A stretch of DNA of 64,000 nt from Litoreibacter meonggei (GCF_003663885.1 NZ_RCCE01000002.1:558001-622000), one strand, 5' to 3'; positions 1 through 9,974 are shown, numbered from the stretch's first letter. A program made the numbers and translations. Notes: generated by a model not told the origin, from the letters alone.

Positions 1-1
1 A

Positions 2-1090
2 GAGGCGTTCGCGAAAGCCCTTGAGCACTGGCCCCTGCGCGGCATCCCTAATAACCCTGAAGGCTGGTTAATCACCGCTGCGCGGCGTGGGCGCATTGAT
101 GCAGCCCGTAAACACGCCCGCACCAAACCCCTGGAGCAGCATGCCGACTACATGGCGCGTTCCGATCAACATGATGAAATACCTGATGAACGCCTTAGCC
201 TCATGCTGGTCTGCGCACATCCCGCCTTGTCGTCGGCAATCCACGCCCCGCTCATGCTGCAATGCGTCCTTGGTTTAAGTTCCGAACGCATTGCGTTGGC
301 ATTTCAAACGCGACCGTCAACGATGGCGCAACGCTTGGTACGCGCGAAGTCCAAAATTCGAGATGCCGGGATCACATTTGAGCGGCCCGATCGTGACGCG
401 TTGCCAGACCGGATTTCGACTGTTCTAGAAGCAACGTACGCCGCCTACTCGATTGACTGGATGCTTTTTCCTGATGGGCGGGATTTGAGCCGCGAGGCGC
501 TGTTCCTTGCGGATCTTGTGGCGCACTTGAGCCCCGAAACACCTGAAGCTTTGGGTCTCAGCGCGTTGATCAGCTTCCTAAGTGCCCGCCAAGATGCTCG
601 ACTGAAGGACGGGATGCTCGTGCCGTTAGATGAGCAGAATATTGGCCTTTGGGACCATCGCATGATCGACCATGCCAACCGCATCTTGGCCAATGCCTCA
701 GTGGCGCGCCAGCTTGGGCGATTTCAGTTGGAGGCTTCAATACAAGCGGTACATGCAGCCCGCGCCACAACTGGGACGACCGATTGGGAGGCCGTGGCTC
801 AGCTTTATACGGGCCTGAATGCGTTGTTTCCAACGCTGGGAAGTCGCATCGGACAGGCCGCAGCTATAGCGCAAGCACGGTGCGCGAAGGACGGCTTGGC
901 TCTGTTGGACCAATTGCCCACGAGGCAGGTTGCCAATTTCCAACCCTACTGGGCTACCCGCGCCCAGCTTCTGCGCGATGATGCGCCTCAACAGGCTAAG
1001 CCATGCTATGATAAGGCCATTGCACTGTGCACAGAGCCACCTTTGCGTCGATGGCTAGAGGCGCAAGCGGCAACTCTAAAACTACACTAG
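2..1090 (+). CDS. ECF-type RNA polymerase sigma factor with long C-terminal extension (5' truncated)
   Basis: The reading frame is open from base 2, so the gene begins before the window; 362 residues are visible. The first part carries the end of sigma region 2 (GWLITAARRGRIDAARK). A region-4 helix-turn-helix follows around VLGLSSERIALAF...STMAQRLVRAK. The remaining roughly 230 residues are helical and TPR-like, as in the ECF42/DUF6596 group (formerly SigJ-like), where the extension replaces a classical anti-sigma factor. Such sigma factors are often found beside a YCII/DGPF-domain gene, which would lie outside the window. An internal ATG at 152 would cut off region 2 and is not the true start. 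The target promoters cannot be told from here. The stop codon interleaves with that of the convergent phosphatase gene in a shared CTAG. Confidence 0.85.
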   Translation, partial: EAFAKALEHWPLRGIPNNPEGWLITAARRGRIDAARKHARTKPLEQHADYMARSDQHDEIPDERLSLMLVCAHPALSSAIHAPLMLQCVLGLSSERIALAFQTRPSTMAQRLVRAKSKIRDAGITFERPDRDALPDRISTVLEATYAAYSIDWMLFPDGRDLSREALFLADLVAHLSPETPEALGLSALISFLSARQDARLKDGMLVPLDEQNIGLWDHRMIDHANRILANASVARQLGRFQLEASIQAVHAARATTGTTDWEAVAQLYTGLNALFPTLGSRIGQAAAIAQARCAKDGLALLDQLPTRQVANFQPYWATRAQLLRDDAPQQAKPCYDKAIALCTEPPLRRWLEAQAATLKLH

Positions 1091-1914
1091 GCAAGGAAGG
1101 CGAAGCGCTTTGCCAGTTCTGACCACAATTCTTCAGACGCCGCGGTCAACAACCTGCCTTCGCGCATGGTTGGGTGATAGTCGCGTCCGTCAAGAAGCCG
1201 AACCACACCGCCCGCTTCTTGATAAACTAAGACCCCTGCCGCATGGTCCCAAACGTTGAGCATCCCGGTCAGGTAAAACTGCGACGCTCCGCCCGCAAGC
1301 AGGCGGTATTCGTGACAAGCACAGCGCAAGGACTGCGTACGGCGGAAAGCGGAAAGCTGTGCCGCGATCCGGGCCTGTTCGGGTTTTGCGAAGAGGTACA
1401 TCCCGACATAACCGAAGCAGTCGGACAGTTCCGGTGGCGTATCAAGAGTAAGACGCCGGCGCTTTCCGTTGGCGCCGCAAAACCACGCTCCTCGCCCCTC
1501 GGTAGCGACTATCCAGTCATCATAGCTGGGGTCATAGAGCAGACCGAACACGATTTTTCCGTCCTCGATAACAGACAAGATGACGCCGTAAGTTGCTATT
1601 CCGTTGGCAAAATTCCATGTTCCGTCGATCGGATCGATCACCACCACTTGGCCCTGCCCCACGCGGTCGAGAATTGACTTATCGGCAGAAACAGCTTCTT
1701 CCCCCACAATCGCGGCGTTGGGCAAAAGCTCACGAACGGCGGCAGTGATAGCCAACTCCGCTGCGCGGTCGGCCACCGTCACAAGATCGTCTGGCGCAGA
1801 CTTGCTGTCGATATCCGAGACATCAAGGTTACGGAAAAGCGGCCTGATTTCTTTGGCGGCAACATCGCGGACGATTTGGATCAGGGCGTCCGACTGTTCA
1901 GAGGTGAGGTTCAT
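1087..1914 (-). CDS. Inositol monophosphatase family protein
   Basis: A 275-residue Mg2+-dependent sugar-phosphate phosphatase of the inositol monophosphatase fold. The metal-binding signature is present as GEEAVS (residues 71-76), IDPIDGTWNF (93-102) and a C-terminal WDHAAG motif, so the active site looks intact. Members hydrolyse inositol-1-phosphate, 3'-phosphoadenosine phosphate, histidinol phosphate or fructose-1,6-bisphosphate. The substrate cannot be fixed from sequence alone. In alphaproteobacteria many of this size are annotated as HisN-like histidinol phosphatase or as SuhB, so the name is kept general. The start overlaps the end of the upstream M3 peptidase gene by 4 nt, which suggests translational coupling in one transcript. 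Confidence 0.87.
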   Translation of the reverse strand: MNLTSEQSDALIQIVRDVAAKEIRPLFRNLDVSDIDSKSAPDDLVTVADRAAELAITAAVRELLPNAAIVGEEAVSADKSILDRVGQGQVVVIDPIDGTWNFANGIATYGVILSVIEDGKIVFGLLYDPSYDDWIVATEGRGAWFCGANGKRRRLTLDTPPELSDCFGYVGMYLFAKPEQARIAAQLSAFRRTQSLRCACHEYRLLAGGASQFYLTGMLNVWDHAAGVLVYQEAGGVVRLLDGRDYHPTMREGRLLTAASEELWSELAKRFAFLA

Positions 1915-3938
1915 GCGACGTTGTCCAATCCACGACCTTTTAACAGCGCATCCACGCCCGGAAGGCGGCCACGAAACTCGGTATAAAGCACGTCCGCGTC
2001 ACGAAGACCGCCAACTGAGAGAATGTGATCTTCCAATTTGCGCGCTGTCGCCTCATGAAACGCGCCACCCGCTTCCTCGAACGCAGCGAAGGCGTCCGCA
2101 TCCATCACCTCTGACCACATGTAGCTGTAATAGGCGGATGAATAGCCGTCGCCTGCAAAAACATGGGCGAAATGGGGCGTTGCGTGGCGCATGCGAATAG
2201 CGGGCGGCATCCCCATGCTTTCAAGGATTTCGGCCTGCATAGCCATCGGGTCTTCGGGCGCATCGCCGGTATGGAATTCGATATCGACCATCGCGGAAGC
2301 CACATATTCAACCGTCGAAAATCCCTGATCATAATTCGCCGCATCCAGCATGCGTTGCAGCATGTCGGCAGGCATCGGTTTGCCGGTTTTTGCGTGGGTT
2401 GCGTATTTTTGCAAGACCTCCGGCACTTCGAGCCAATGCTCGAACAGCTGGCTGGGCAGCTCCACAAAATCGCGCGCGACGGAGGTGCCAGAGATGGATT
2501 CATAAGTCACATTTGACAGCATCTGATGCAGCGCGTGGCCGAACTCGTGGAACAAGGTCCGCGCATCATCATAGCTCAGCAGCGCAGGGCTGCCCTTGGC
2601 GGGCTTTGCGAAGTTGCACACGTTAATAACATGGGGCCGGATGTCGCCGCGCAGCTTTTGCTGGGAGCGTAGCGCCGAGCACCAAGCGCCGGAGCGTTTG
2701 CCACCACGGGCGAAGTAGTCGCCGATAAACACGGCGATGTGCTCGCCGTTGCGGGTGACCTCCCACGCGCGGGCGTCGGGGTGGTGTAGCTTGACGTCGA
2801 GCGGTTTGAACTCAAGGCCAAACAGGCGGGTGGCGCAGTCAAACGCGGCCTCGATCATGCGGTCGAGTTGCAGGTAGGGTTTTAGCTCCGCCTCATCCAG
2901 ATCATGCTCGGCGGCGCGGCGTTTCTCGGAATAGTAGCGCCAGTCCCACGGCTCCAGCGCATCGTTCACGCCGTCATTATGCATCATCGCCGCAAGGCTT
3001 TGCGCGTCCAGATCGGCTTGCGCACGGGCGGGCTCCCAGACCTCCATCAGCAGCTTGCGCACCGCGTCGGGGGTCTTGGCCATCTCGGTTTCGAGCTTGT
3101 AGGTAGCGAAATCATCGTAGCCCAGCAGGTGCGCGCGTTCCTCGCGCAGTGTCAGGATTTCCGTGGCAATGGCGCGGTTGTCGGTCTCGCCGCCATTGGC
3201 ACCACGCGACGTCCACGCCTCGTAGGCGCGTTCGCGCAGGTCGCGGCGGGAGGAGAATTGCAGGAACGGCACGATGAGTGAGCGGGACAGGGTCACGACA
3301 TGGCCCTCCGCGCCTTGTTCCTCTGCCGCCGCTTTTGCGGTCGCGAGGACGAAATCGGGCAGGCCTTCCAAGTCCACCGCATCCAGTTCCATGTACCAAG
3401 CGCGTTCATCCGCCAGCAGGTTCTGGGTAAACCGCGTGCCAAGCACAGCGAGGCGTTCCTTGACCTGTTTCAGGCGATCGAACGCAAAGCCTTCCAACTG
3501 CGCACCGGCGCGGACCAGATTGCGGCGGGTGAGTTCCAGCACGCGCAGTTGCTCGGCGGTCAGGTCAAGATTGTCGCGGTCCTGCCAAAGCGCATCGACG
3601 CGGGCAAAGAGGTGGGGGTTCATCGACACCTCGGACCCCCACGCGGCCAGCTTGGGCGAAAACTCCCGCTGGAGCGCCTCTCGCGCGGGGTTACTGTCGA
3701 CGCCTGCCAGCGTGTAGAATGGCGACAGAACCTTGTGCAGCCCCTCGCCCATCAATTCCAACGCGTCGATGGTGTTGGCGAATGTGGGTGGGTCGGAATT
3801 CTCGATGATGGCGGCAAGTTCCGCACGGGCCTCGGTCAGGGCGGCCTCGAACCCCGGGGCAAAATCCTCGTCGGAAATGTCAGCGAAGGGTGGCAGGCCG
3901 AAGGATGTTTTCCAGTCAGCGAGAAGTGGGTTGGTCAT
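1911..3938 (-). CDS. M3 family zinc metallopeptidase (oligopeptidase A / peptidyl-dipeptidase Dcp type)
   Basis: A 675-residue cytoplasmic thimet-oligopeptidase-family enzyme that degrades short peptides released by proteases or by signal-peptide turnover. The zinc motif HEFGH is at about residues 464-468, inside a FHEFGHALHQML context, with the downstream glutamate-containing helix typical of M3. Length matches Dcp/PrlC (about 680). No signal peptide is present. Whether it acts as oligopeptidase A or as a dipeptidyl carboxypeptidase cannot be settled here. It lies 47 nt downstream of an ABC permease gene and overlaps the following phosphatase gene by 4 nt. All are on the minus strand, so an SBP-permease-peptidase-phosphatase transcript is likely. 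A functional link between peptide hydrolysis and amino-acid import is an inference only. Confidence 0.92.
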   Translation of the reverse strand: MTNPLLADWKTSFGLPPFADISDEDFAPGFEAALTEARAELAAIIENSDPPTFANTIDALELMGEGLHKVLSPFYTLAGVDSNPAREALQREFSPKLAAWGSEVSMNPHLFARVDALWQDRDNLDLTAEQLRVLELTRRNLVRAGAQLEGFAFDRLKQVKERLAVLGTRFTQNLLADERAWYMELDAVDLEGLPDFVLATAKAAAEEQGAEGHVVTLSRSLIVPFLQFSSRRDLRERAYEAWTSRGANGGETDNRAIATEILTLREERAHLLGYDDFATYKLETEMAKTPDAVRKLLMEVWEPARAQADLDAQSLAAMMHNDGVNDALEPWDWRYYSEKRRAAEHDLDEAELKPYLQLDRMIEAAFDCATRLFGLEFKPLDVKLHHPDARAWEVTRNGEHIAVFIGDYFARGGKRSGAWCSALRSQQKLRGDIRPHVINVCNFAKPAKGSPALLSYDDARTLFHEFGHALHQMLSNVTYESISGTSVARDFVELPSQLFEHWLEVPEVLQKYATHAKTGKPMPADMLQRMLDAANYDQGFSTVEYVASAMVDIEFHTGDAPEDPMAMQAEILESMGMPPAIRMRHATPHFAHVFAGDGYSSAYYSYMWSEVMDADAFAAFEEAGGAFHEATARKLEDHILSVGGLRDADVLYTEFRGRLPGVDALLKGRGLDNVA

Positions 3939-3985
3939 TCATGGCTCCTTTGCGCCTAACCTATGCGCTTGGGAGCAGGATGCAA

Positions 3986-4783
3986 TCAATCGTGGGTGGG
4001 TTGGCGCATGTGCCGCTCGAACCGGCGTAAAAGCAGGGACAGGGACACGGTCAATGTCAGGTAGATCAGGGCGACGACGTTGTAGGTCTCGAAATAGCGG
4101 AAATTGCCGGCGGCGGTGACCTTGCCCAACTGGGTTATGTCGCCCACTCCCAGAACCGAAACGAGGCTGGAGTCCTTTACCATCGCAACGAAATCGTTCC
4201 CTAAAGGGGGTAGGATCGTGCGGATCGCTTGTGGAAATACGATATACCGGAAGCGCTGCCAGCGGTTAAGGCCCAACGTATGCGCGGCCTCGATCTGGCC
4301 ATGGTCGACGGATTGCAAACCGGCGCGAAACACCTCGGCGATGAAGGCGGAATAGCCGATGGCGAGCGCCAGTGTGGCGCGCCAGAGCAGTGGGAAGTGA
4401 CGGGTGCGCATCAGCTCTGCGTCGAAGAAGGCTAGCACCCAGTTTGCCAACGCCACCAGCGCGGGGGCGACGACGAAGGCCGTATAGAGCAACAGGACGA
4501 TGATTGGAATGCCGCGCACGACCTCGATATAGAGGCGTGCGATTTGACGGATAATGATGCTGCGCGAGGTCGACATCAGCGCCAGCAGCAGTCCCAGCGC
4601 GGAGGCAAGCGCGAAGCCGACCAGCGTCACGATCACGGTGATCTTGATGCCCTTGGACAACGTGCCGAGCACCTGCGCATAGAGATCGTCGGCCACCACC
4701 TGATAGCCGAGATAAGCGACGACGCCCCCTAGCAGCACCAGCCAATAGGGGAAGTCGTCGGATTGCTTTACTGGCCCCAGCAC
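3986..4783 (-). CDS. Polar amino acid ABC transporter, permease subunit
   Basis: A 265-residue inner-membrane permease of the HisM/GlnP (His/Glu/Gln/Arg/opine) family. An N-terminal transmembrane helix is at about 13-30, a GIKITVIVTLVGFALAS core helix follows at 45-61, and further helices lie around 91-120 and 135-155. The cytoplasmic EAA loop begins at residue 166 (EAAHTLGLNRWQ) and docks the ATPase. Near the C-terminus is another membrane span. The gene starts 7 nt after the binding-protein gene, so the two surely form one transporter. No ATP-binding subunit follows. The next gene is an M3 peptidase, so the ATPase must be encoded elsewhere or shared. Confidence 0.92.
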   Translation of the reverse strand: MLGPVKQSDDFPYWLVLLGGVVAYLGYQVVADDLYAQVLGTLSKGIKITVIVTLVGFALASALGLLLALMSTSRSIIIRQIARLYIEVVRGIPIIVLLLYTAFVVAPALVALANWVLAFFDAELMRTRHFPLLWRATLALAIGYSAFIAEVFRAGLQSVDHGQIEAAHTLGLNRWQRFRYIVFPQAIRTILPPLGNDFVAMVKDSSLVSVLGVGDITQLGKVTAAGNFRYFETYNVVALIYLTLTVSLSLLLRRFERHMRQPTHD

Positions 4784-4790
4784 GACCGTT

Positions 4791-5579
4791 TTAGCCGCCG
4801 AGTTTGTAGTCCAGGAACCACTTCTTGTTCAGGGCTTCGAGCGTGCCGTCCTTGTCCATATCCGCAATGGCGGCGTTGATCGGTTCGACCAGGTCGGAGC
4901 CTTTGGGGAAGATGAAACCGAAATCCTCGGTGCCGAGTTTTTCGCCGACGATCTTCAACTTTCCCTCGGACGCGGAAGCGTAGCCATAGCCTGCGGTGCT
5001 GTCGGTCAGCACCAGATCAACGTCGCCCGTGCGCAGGGCTTGAACGCCTGCCCCGAAGGTCTCGAACTTGATGATGCGCGGGTTTTCCTCGTTGCCGTCA
5101 AGCACGTCATAGACGCCCACATAGAAGGGTGTCGTGCCGGGTTGCGCCGCCATCAGCAGGTCTTCGTCCGCCGCGAAAGAGGCCGCGTCACTGAACCGCT
5201 CCTCATCGCCGCGCACCAGCATAAGCATGGCGGAGGTCATGTATTTGTCGGAAAAGTCGACCTTTTCCTTGCGGTCGTCGCGGATGGTGATGCCGGTCAT
5301 GCCAAGGTCGTACTGGCCTTGCGACACGGCAGGGATCATCGCGTCCCAGCTGCTGTTTTCATAAACGACGGTGATGTTGATGCGCTTGGCGATCTCCGCC
5401 ATGGCGTCATATTCCCACCCGATGGGATTGCCGGTGCCCGGCTCGATGAATTGCAACGGCGGGTAGGCGTTTTCGGTCACGACGACGACTTCCTTGCCGT
5501 TCAGATCAGGCAGATGCCCGTCGGCGATGGCGGCAGTGGCGGTGAAGGCGGCGAGCGCCGCGGCGGCAAAACGAAGCAT
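4791..5579 (-). CDS. Amino acid ABC transporter, periplasmic substrate-binding protein
   Basis: A 262-residue family-3 (SBP_bac_3) binding protein. A clear Sec signal peptide has an Ala-rich core and probable cleavage after residue 19 (TAAIA|DG). The mature part shows the family pattern: a beta strand with [11 protein letters not shown], then [13 protein letters not shown], then the [14 protein letters not shown] and [12 protein letters not shown] ligand-pocket motifs. A C-terminal helix with LNKKWF ends the protein. It delivers a polar amino acid to the permease encoded 7 nt downstream. The ligand cannot be deduced. The gene is divergent from the alcohol dehydrogenase gene across 123 bp, which should contain both promoters. 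Confidence 0.92.
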   Translation of the reverse strand: MLRFAAAALAAFTATAAIADGHLPDLNGKEVVVVTENAYPPLQFIEPGTGNPIGWEYDAMAEIAKRINITVVYENSSWDAMIPAVSQGQYDLGMTGITIRDDRKEKVDFSDKYMTSAMLMLVRGDEERFSDAASFAADEDLLMAAQPGTTPFYVGVYDVLDGNEENPRIIKFETFGAGVQALRTGDVDLVLTDSTAGYGYASASEGKLKIVGEKLGTEDFGFIFPKGSDLVEPINAAIADMDKDGTLEALNKKWFLDYKLGG

Positions 5580-5702
5580 GGGTCAGGTTCCCTGTTTGGT
5601 TGGACCTCGTGACCCTAAGTGACCCGCGCGGGGAATGGCAAGGCGGCTTGCATCTTTACGTGTGGCAGGACACGTTTCATTCAGGCTTTGGAGGAAACCT
5701 AG

Positions 5703-6863
5703 ATGACCATAGGACGCGTTCAATCCCCCCGCATCATTCGGATCGGTGGCGGCGTCGCGGCTGAGACTGCCGAAGTGCTCATTCAACTTGGGTTGTCAAA
5801 GCCGTTGATCGTGACGGATCAAAATTTGGTCGAGATAGGACACGTCGCCAAGGTGACCAATGTCTTGGATACGGCTGGCATCGCTTATGGAGTTTTCGAC
5901 GGCGTGATTGAAGACCCTACAGACGCTTGTTTGGACGAAGGCTTGGCGGTCCTGCGCGCCGGCGACTACGATTGTGTGATAGGACTGGGCGGCGGCTCCC
6001 CGATGGATACGGCGAAGGCCATATCGTTCATGTCGGTCAATCCCGGTCACGTGCGAGACTACAAGGCCCCGACGCAGATCGACAGATGCGGGCCACCGAC
6101 GATTTTAATCCCGACCACTGGCGGCACAGGCTCGGAATTGACGCGCTGGTGTGTGATCACCGACACGGTGAAGACCGAGAAATATAACCTGTCTGGGTTG
6201 GCGGCGGTCGCCACAGCAGCGATCATTGATTGGGAATTCACAATCACAAAACCGTGGCGGATTACGGCGGATACGGCGGTCGACAGCCTCACACACGCGA
6301 TGGAGGCCTACGTCTCGCGCCGTGCCTTCGCCTATACCGACGCCTTCGCCCTGTCGGCGATGCCACTGATCGCCAAGCATGTACGGGCAGCGTGTATGGA
6401 CGGCTCCAACACCAAGGCGCGCGAGGGATTGATGTTGGCGGCGTCTCAGGCGGGGATGGCGTTCTCGAACGCGTCAGTTGCGTTGGTTCACGGGATGAGC
6501 CGCCCCATCGGGGCGCATTTCCATGTGGCGCACGGCTTGTCCAATGCGATGCTTCTGCCCGCAGTCACGGAATTCTCTGTTACTCACGCGCAATCGCGAT
6601 ATGCCGATTGCGCACGGGTGATGGAGATGGCCACGAGCAGCGACAGTGATGCAGTGGCTTGCGGCAAGCTGGTCGAAGGATTGCGTCGGCTGAACGATGA
6701 TTTGCGCGTTCCCGCGCCATCAAAGCAAGGGCTGGACGAGCAGCGATACTTCGACACTCTGCAGATCATGGCCGAGCAGGCCTTGGCCTCCGGCTCGCCG
6801 CAAAACAACCCCCGCGTTCCGACGGCTGAGGAAATAGTGCGGTTGTATCAAGACATCTGGTAA
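5703..6863 (+). CDS. Iron-containing alcohol dehydrogenase
   Basis: A 386-residue group III (Fe-dependent) NAD(P)-linked alcohol dehydrogenase. The dinucleotide-binding GGGSPMDTAKA motif is at 96-106, and PTTGGTGSE at 137-145. The four expected metal ligands are visible: D194 and H198 (in VDSLTHAMEAY), H263 (LVHGMSRP) and H277 (HVAHGLSN). The enzyme interconverts an alcohol or diol with its aldehyde or ketone in the cytoplasm. The substrate is unknown; related proteins act on methanol, butanol, lactaldehyde/propanediol or hydroxyacids. A good ribosome site (GGAGG) lies just before the ATG. The next gene, ubiK, converges with an 11-nt gap. Confidence 0.92.
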   Translation: MTIGRVQSPRIIRIGGGVAAETAEVLIQLGLSKPLIVTDQNLVEIGHVAKVTNVLDTAGIAYGVFDGVIEDPTDACLDEGLAVLRAGDYDCVIGLGGGSPMDTAKAISFMSVNPGHVRDYKAPTQIDRCGPPTILIPTTGGTGSELTRWCVITDTVKTEKYNLSGLAAVATAAIIDWEFTITKPWRITADTAVDSLTHAMEAYVSRRAFAYTDAFALSAMPLIAKHVRAACMDGSNTKAREGLMLAASQAGMAFSNASVALVHGMSRPIGAHFHVAHGLSNAMLLPAVTEFSVTHAQSRYADCARVMEMATSSDSDAVACGKLVEGLRRLNDDLRVPAPSKQGLDEQRYFDTLQIMAEQALASGSPQNNPRVPTAEEIVRLYQDIW

Positions 6864-6874
6864 CGCGGGCGGCC

Positions 6875-7138
6875 TCAGGATTTCTTGGCGGCAGGCTTCT
6901 TCTTCGTCTCAAGCGCATCGAGGCGCGCTTTTAAAGCTTCGTTCTCTTCGCGGGCTTTCTGCGCCATGAGGCGGACTGCCTCGAATTCGTCACGGGTCAC
7001 GAAATCACGATCCGCCAGCCAACGGTCCATCATGCCTTTGATAGCATTGTCGGCCTCGCCCTTGGCGCCCTGCGCGACGCCCATTGCATTGGTCATCAGT
7101 TGCGACATGTCGTCAAAAAACTTGTTGCGGGTCTGCAT
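6875..7138 (-). CDS. ubiK: UbiK family accessory factor (BMFP domain)
   Basis: A small 87-residue protein of the BMFP/UbiK family (formerly YqiC). In Escherichia coli the homologue binds UbiJ and lipids and helps the soluble ubiquinone-biosynthesis complex in aerobic growth. The visible pattern fits: an N-terminal amphipathic stretch, a short linker, [25 protein letters not shown] coiled coil (about 47-76), and a Lys/Ala-rich tail ([10 protein letters not shown]). It is a trimer-forming coiled coil rather than an enzyme. The gene is transcribed divergently from lgt across about 90 bp. This is an arrangement I recall as common in Rhodobacterales. Confidence 0.85.
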   Translation of the reverse strand: MQTRNKFFDDMSQLMTNAMGVAQGAKGEADNAIKGMMDRWLADRDFVTRDEFEAVRLMAQKAREENEALKARLDALETKKKPAAKKS

Positions 7139-7230
7139 CTGGTCACTCCTTCGTCATTGGCCTCTATATGGGTCGGGTTGCAGCCGCGCACAAGGTTGAC
7201 TTCGTCGCAGCCTCAGCGCACCAAACGGCC

Positions 7231-8115
7231 ATGACAATATTTGCCCTGCCCTTCCCCGAGATCGCGCCCGAGATTTTTACGATCGAATTGGGCGATTTTG
7301 CCTTCTCGCTGCGCTGGTATGCGCTGGCCTACATCGCCGGTCTGGTCATAGCGTGGCGCATCGTGGTCGGGTTGGTGAAACGCCCCGCTCTTTGGGGGGC
7401 AGATGGCGCGCCGATGACCAAAGAGCAACCCGAAGACTTGTTGACATGGATTATCCTCGGTGTCGTTCTGGGTGGTCGATTGGGCTATGTGATTTTCTAC
7501 AGTCCCGGTTACTACCTCTCCAATCCAGCCGAGATCCTGAAAGTTTGGGAGGGCGGCATGTCCTTCCACGGCGGCTTCCTTGGCGTGGTCGCCGCAGGAT
7601 TGCTCTATTGCTGGAAACACAAGCTGTCTGCGATGCGCGTCGGCGATGCCGTAGCTGTATCCGCCCCCATCGGATTGATGTTGGGGCGGATCGCGAACTT
7701 CATCAACGCAGAGCTTTGGGGCCGCCCGACCGATGTGCCGTGGGCCTTCGCGTTCCCCGGTCAAGCGGCGCAAGATTGTCCCGATGTTGTAGGGATATGT
7801 GCCCGTCACCCGTCGCAATTGTATGAAGCCGGTCTAGAAGGCTTGGTCCTTGCGGTGGTGATGCTGTGGCTCGCCTACCGTCGCGGCTGGCTCATGCGAC
7901 CGGGTGCCATGATCGGCGTATTTCTTACCGGGTATGGCTTGGCGCGCGGCTTCGTCGAATTCTTCCGCCAGCCGGACGCGCAATTCGTCAGCGACGGCAA
8001 CCCGCTGGGGCTGGCGTGGCATATCGGTGGCTACGGACTAACGATGGGACAGCTTCTGTCTATCCCGATGATCTTGCTGGGTGTGGCCCTGATCGCGCGG
8101 GCAAAACGCCCGTGA
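7231..8115 (+). CDS. lgt: Prolipoprotein diacylglyceryl transferase
   Basis: A 294-residue polytopic inner-membrane enzyme that transfers diacylglycerol from phosphatidylglycerol to the lipobox cysteine of prolipoproteins. The family hallmarks are present: HGGFLG (113-118, containing the essential histidine), the Lgt signature [15 protein letters not shown] (152-166) and RHPSQLYEA near residue 200. About seven membrane helices can be traced. I chose the ATG at 7231 because it gives the normal N-terminus ([13 protein letters not shown]). The open frame upstream to 7084 overlaps the divergent ubiK gene and has no family resemblance. The stop overlaps the GTG start of midA, so lgt-midA-pgeF are translationally coupled. 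Confidence 0.97.
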   Translation: MTIFALPFPEIAPEIFTIELGDFAFSLRWYALAYIAGLVIAWRIVVGLVKRPALWGADGAPMTKEQPEDLLTWIILGVVLGGRLGYVIFYSPGYYLSNPAEILKVWEGGMSFHGGFLGVVAAGLLYCWKHKLSAMRVGDAVAVSAPIGLMLGRIANFINAELWGRPTDVPWAFAFPGQAAQDCPDVVGICARHPSQLYEAGLEGLVLAVVMLWLAYRRGWLMRPGAMIGVFLTGYGLARGFVEFFRQPDAQFVSDGNPLGLAWHIGGYGLTMGQLLSIPMILLGVALIARAKRP

Positions 8116-9176
8116 GTCCCTTGCGCGACCTGCTGGCGCGGCAAATCGCGACAGACGGCCCGATGAGTTTGGCCGACTACATGCAGACCTGCTTGCTGCA
8201 CCCCGACCACGGATACTACGCAACGCGAGACCCCTTTGGTGTCTCTGGCGACTTCATCACGGCCCCTGAAGTCAGCCAGATGTTTGGCGAGCTGCTTGGG
8301 CTATGCCTCGCACAAGCTTGGATGGATCAAGGGCAACCCGATGCCTATCTGGCGGAGCTTGGTCCGGGCCGTGGAACACTGATGAAAGACGTCTTGCGTG
8401 CCACCGCCCGCATTCCGAACTTCCCGCGCAAAGTTGTATTGGTCGAGGCAAGCGCACATCTGCGCAGCGTCCAAGCAGAGGCACTGGCAGGGATGGATGT
8501 AGACTGGGTCGATCACGCCTCCGCATTGCCGGATGGTCCGGTCCTGCTCATCGCCAACGAATTTTTCGACGCGCTTCCTATCCGCCAATTCGTGCGTGAC
8601 CACAAAGGCTGGTCCGAACGCCGTGTCGGGCTGCTAAACGAAGCGTTGGCATTCGGGTTGACCGAAGACACCCGCGTCGATGCCCTGTCCGATCGGCTCG
8701 CAGATACCGGCGTCGGGGATGTTGTGGAGGTTTGCCCCTCCGCCGCACCCATCATGACCGAAATCGCCGCAAGAATTTCGGATGGCGGCGCAGGGATCAT
8801 AATCGACTATGGCGACTGGCGCTCGTTGGGCGACACCTTCCAAGCGTTGGAGGATCATGCGCCCGTAGACCCGCTGGCCAACCCCGGACAATCTGACCTG
8901 ACGGCCCATGTTGACTTCGAGGCCCTGTCCAGCGCCGCCGCGTCCTGCCAAGTCAGCCCGATGACGCCGCAGGGGGTGCTGTTGGAACGCTTGGGCATCA
9001 CCACACGCGCACAAGCCTTGGGGCAACATCTGCAAGGTGAGGCGCTCGACCAACACATCGCTGCGCATCGGCGCTTGACGCATCCCGCAGAAATGGGGAC
9101 GCTGTTCAAGGCAATCGCGATTACCCCACGCGGTGCGGCCCTACCCCCAGGTTTTGACCTTGCGAGTTCGACATGA
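8112..9176 (+). CDS. MidA/NDUFAF7 family class I SAM-dependent methyltransferase (DUF185)
   Basis: A 354-residue methyltransferase of the family whose mitochondrial member NDUFAF7 dimethylates an arginine of the NDUFS2 subunit of complex I. A bacterial role in respiratory complex I assembly is therefore plausible but inferred. The diagnostic motifs are [15 protein letters not shown] (about residues 45-60) and the SAM-binding [10 protein letters not shown] (about 80-90). The start is a GTG at 8112 overlapping the lgt stop codon (GTGA). This gives the expected N-terminal [11 protein letters not shown]; the longer frame beginning at 7866 runs inside lgt and is spurious. The end overlaps the pgeF start by 4 nt. 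Confidence 0.93.
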   Translation: MSPLRDLLARQIATDGPMSLADYMQTCLLHPDHGYYATRDPFGVSGDFITAPEVSQMFGELLGLCLAQAWMDQGQPDAYLAELGPGRGTLMKDVLRATARIPNFPRKVVLVEASAHLRSVQAEALAGMDVDWVDHASALPDGPVLLIANEFFDALPIRQFVRDHKGWSERRVGLLNEALAFGLTEDTRVDALSDRLADTGVGDVVEVCPSAAPIMTEIAARISDGGAGIIIDYGDWRSLGDTFQALEDHAPVDPLANPGQSDLTAHVDFEALSSAAASCQVSPMTPQGVLLERLGITTRAQALGQHLQGEALDQHIAAHRRLTHPAEMGTLFKAIAITPRGAALPPGFDLASST

Positions 9177-9925
9177 CACTGGAGATTCTCACAGCAGACA
9201 GCCTTGCCCCGTTGCGGCACGGCTTTTTCACACGCAAAGGCGGCGCCTCCTCTGGTGTATTTGAGGGGCTGAACTGCGGGCAAGGATCGTCTGACCAAAC
9301 CGAAGCCGTGCTGACCAACCGCAGACGCGTGGCGCAGGCGATGCAAGTCGAACCCGACCAATTGGTGTCGGTCCATCAATGCCACTCGGCTGATGTCGTG
9401 GTGGTTGACGGGCCACTCGCCGAAAAACCTAAAGCCGACGGAATGGTGTGCGCGACCGAAGGCATTGCGCTTGGAATACTGACTGCCGACTGCCAGCCTG
9501 TGCTATTTTGTGATGCACAAGCGGGAGTGATTGGCGCGGCTCATGCCGGTTGGGGTGGGGCCATCGGTGGCGTTTTGGAAAACACCATTGACGCGATGGT
9601 GGAGTTGGGTGCTACGCGCGAAAATATTCAAGCGGTCATCGGGCCATGCATAAGCCAAGCAGCTTACGAGGTTGGACCAGAATACTTTGATCGCTTCTAT
9701 GACGAGAACCCAGACAACGCGCGCTTCTTCGCCAACGGCAATGGCGATAAGATGCAATTTGATTTGCCGGGCTATGGGCTACACCGGTTACGTTCTGCAG
9801 GGGTACACGCGGAATGGATACGGCATTGCTCATATTCAGATCCGACGCGGTTCTATTCCTATCGGCGCAGCGTTCATCAAAAAGAAGCAGACTATGGGCG
9901 CCTAATCTCGACAATCCGGCTTTAG
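9173..9925 (+). CDS. pgeF: Peptidoglycan editing factor PgeF (laccase-domain, YfiH family)
   Basis: A 250-residue member of the Cu-oxidase_4/YfiH family. It removes wrongly incorporated serine-containing precursors from the peptidoglycan pathway, and homologues bind Zn or Cu. The three catalytic/metal residues are in place: H71 (VHQCHSADV), C107 (LTADCQPVLF) and H124 (AAHAGWGG). Length is normal. The ATG overlaps the midA stop by 4 nt (ATGA), so it is the last gene of the lgt-midA-pgeF string. No clear terminator follows. The 3' flank contains a CtrA-like site belonging to the next unit. Confidence 0.95.
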   Translation: MTLEILTADSLAPLRHGFFTRKGGASSGVFEGLNCGQGSSDQTEAVLTNRRRVAQAMQVEPDQLVSVHQCHSADVVVVDGPLAEKPKADGMVCATEGIALGILTADCQPVLFCDAQAGVIGAAHAGWGGAIGGVLENTIDAMVELGATRENIQAVIGPCISQAAYEVGPEYFDRFYDENPDNARFFANGNGDKMQFDLPGYGLHRLRSAGVHAEWIRHCSYSDPTRFYSYRRSVHQKEADYGRLISTIRL

Positions 9926-9974
9926 ATCGTCGTTTGTTTCGTCAATCCTGACGATGGCAAGGCAAAGCATCGCC

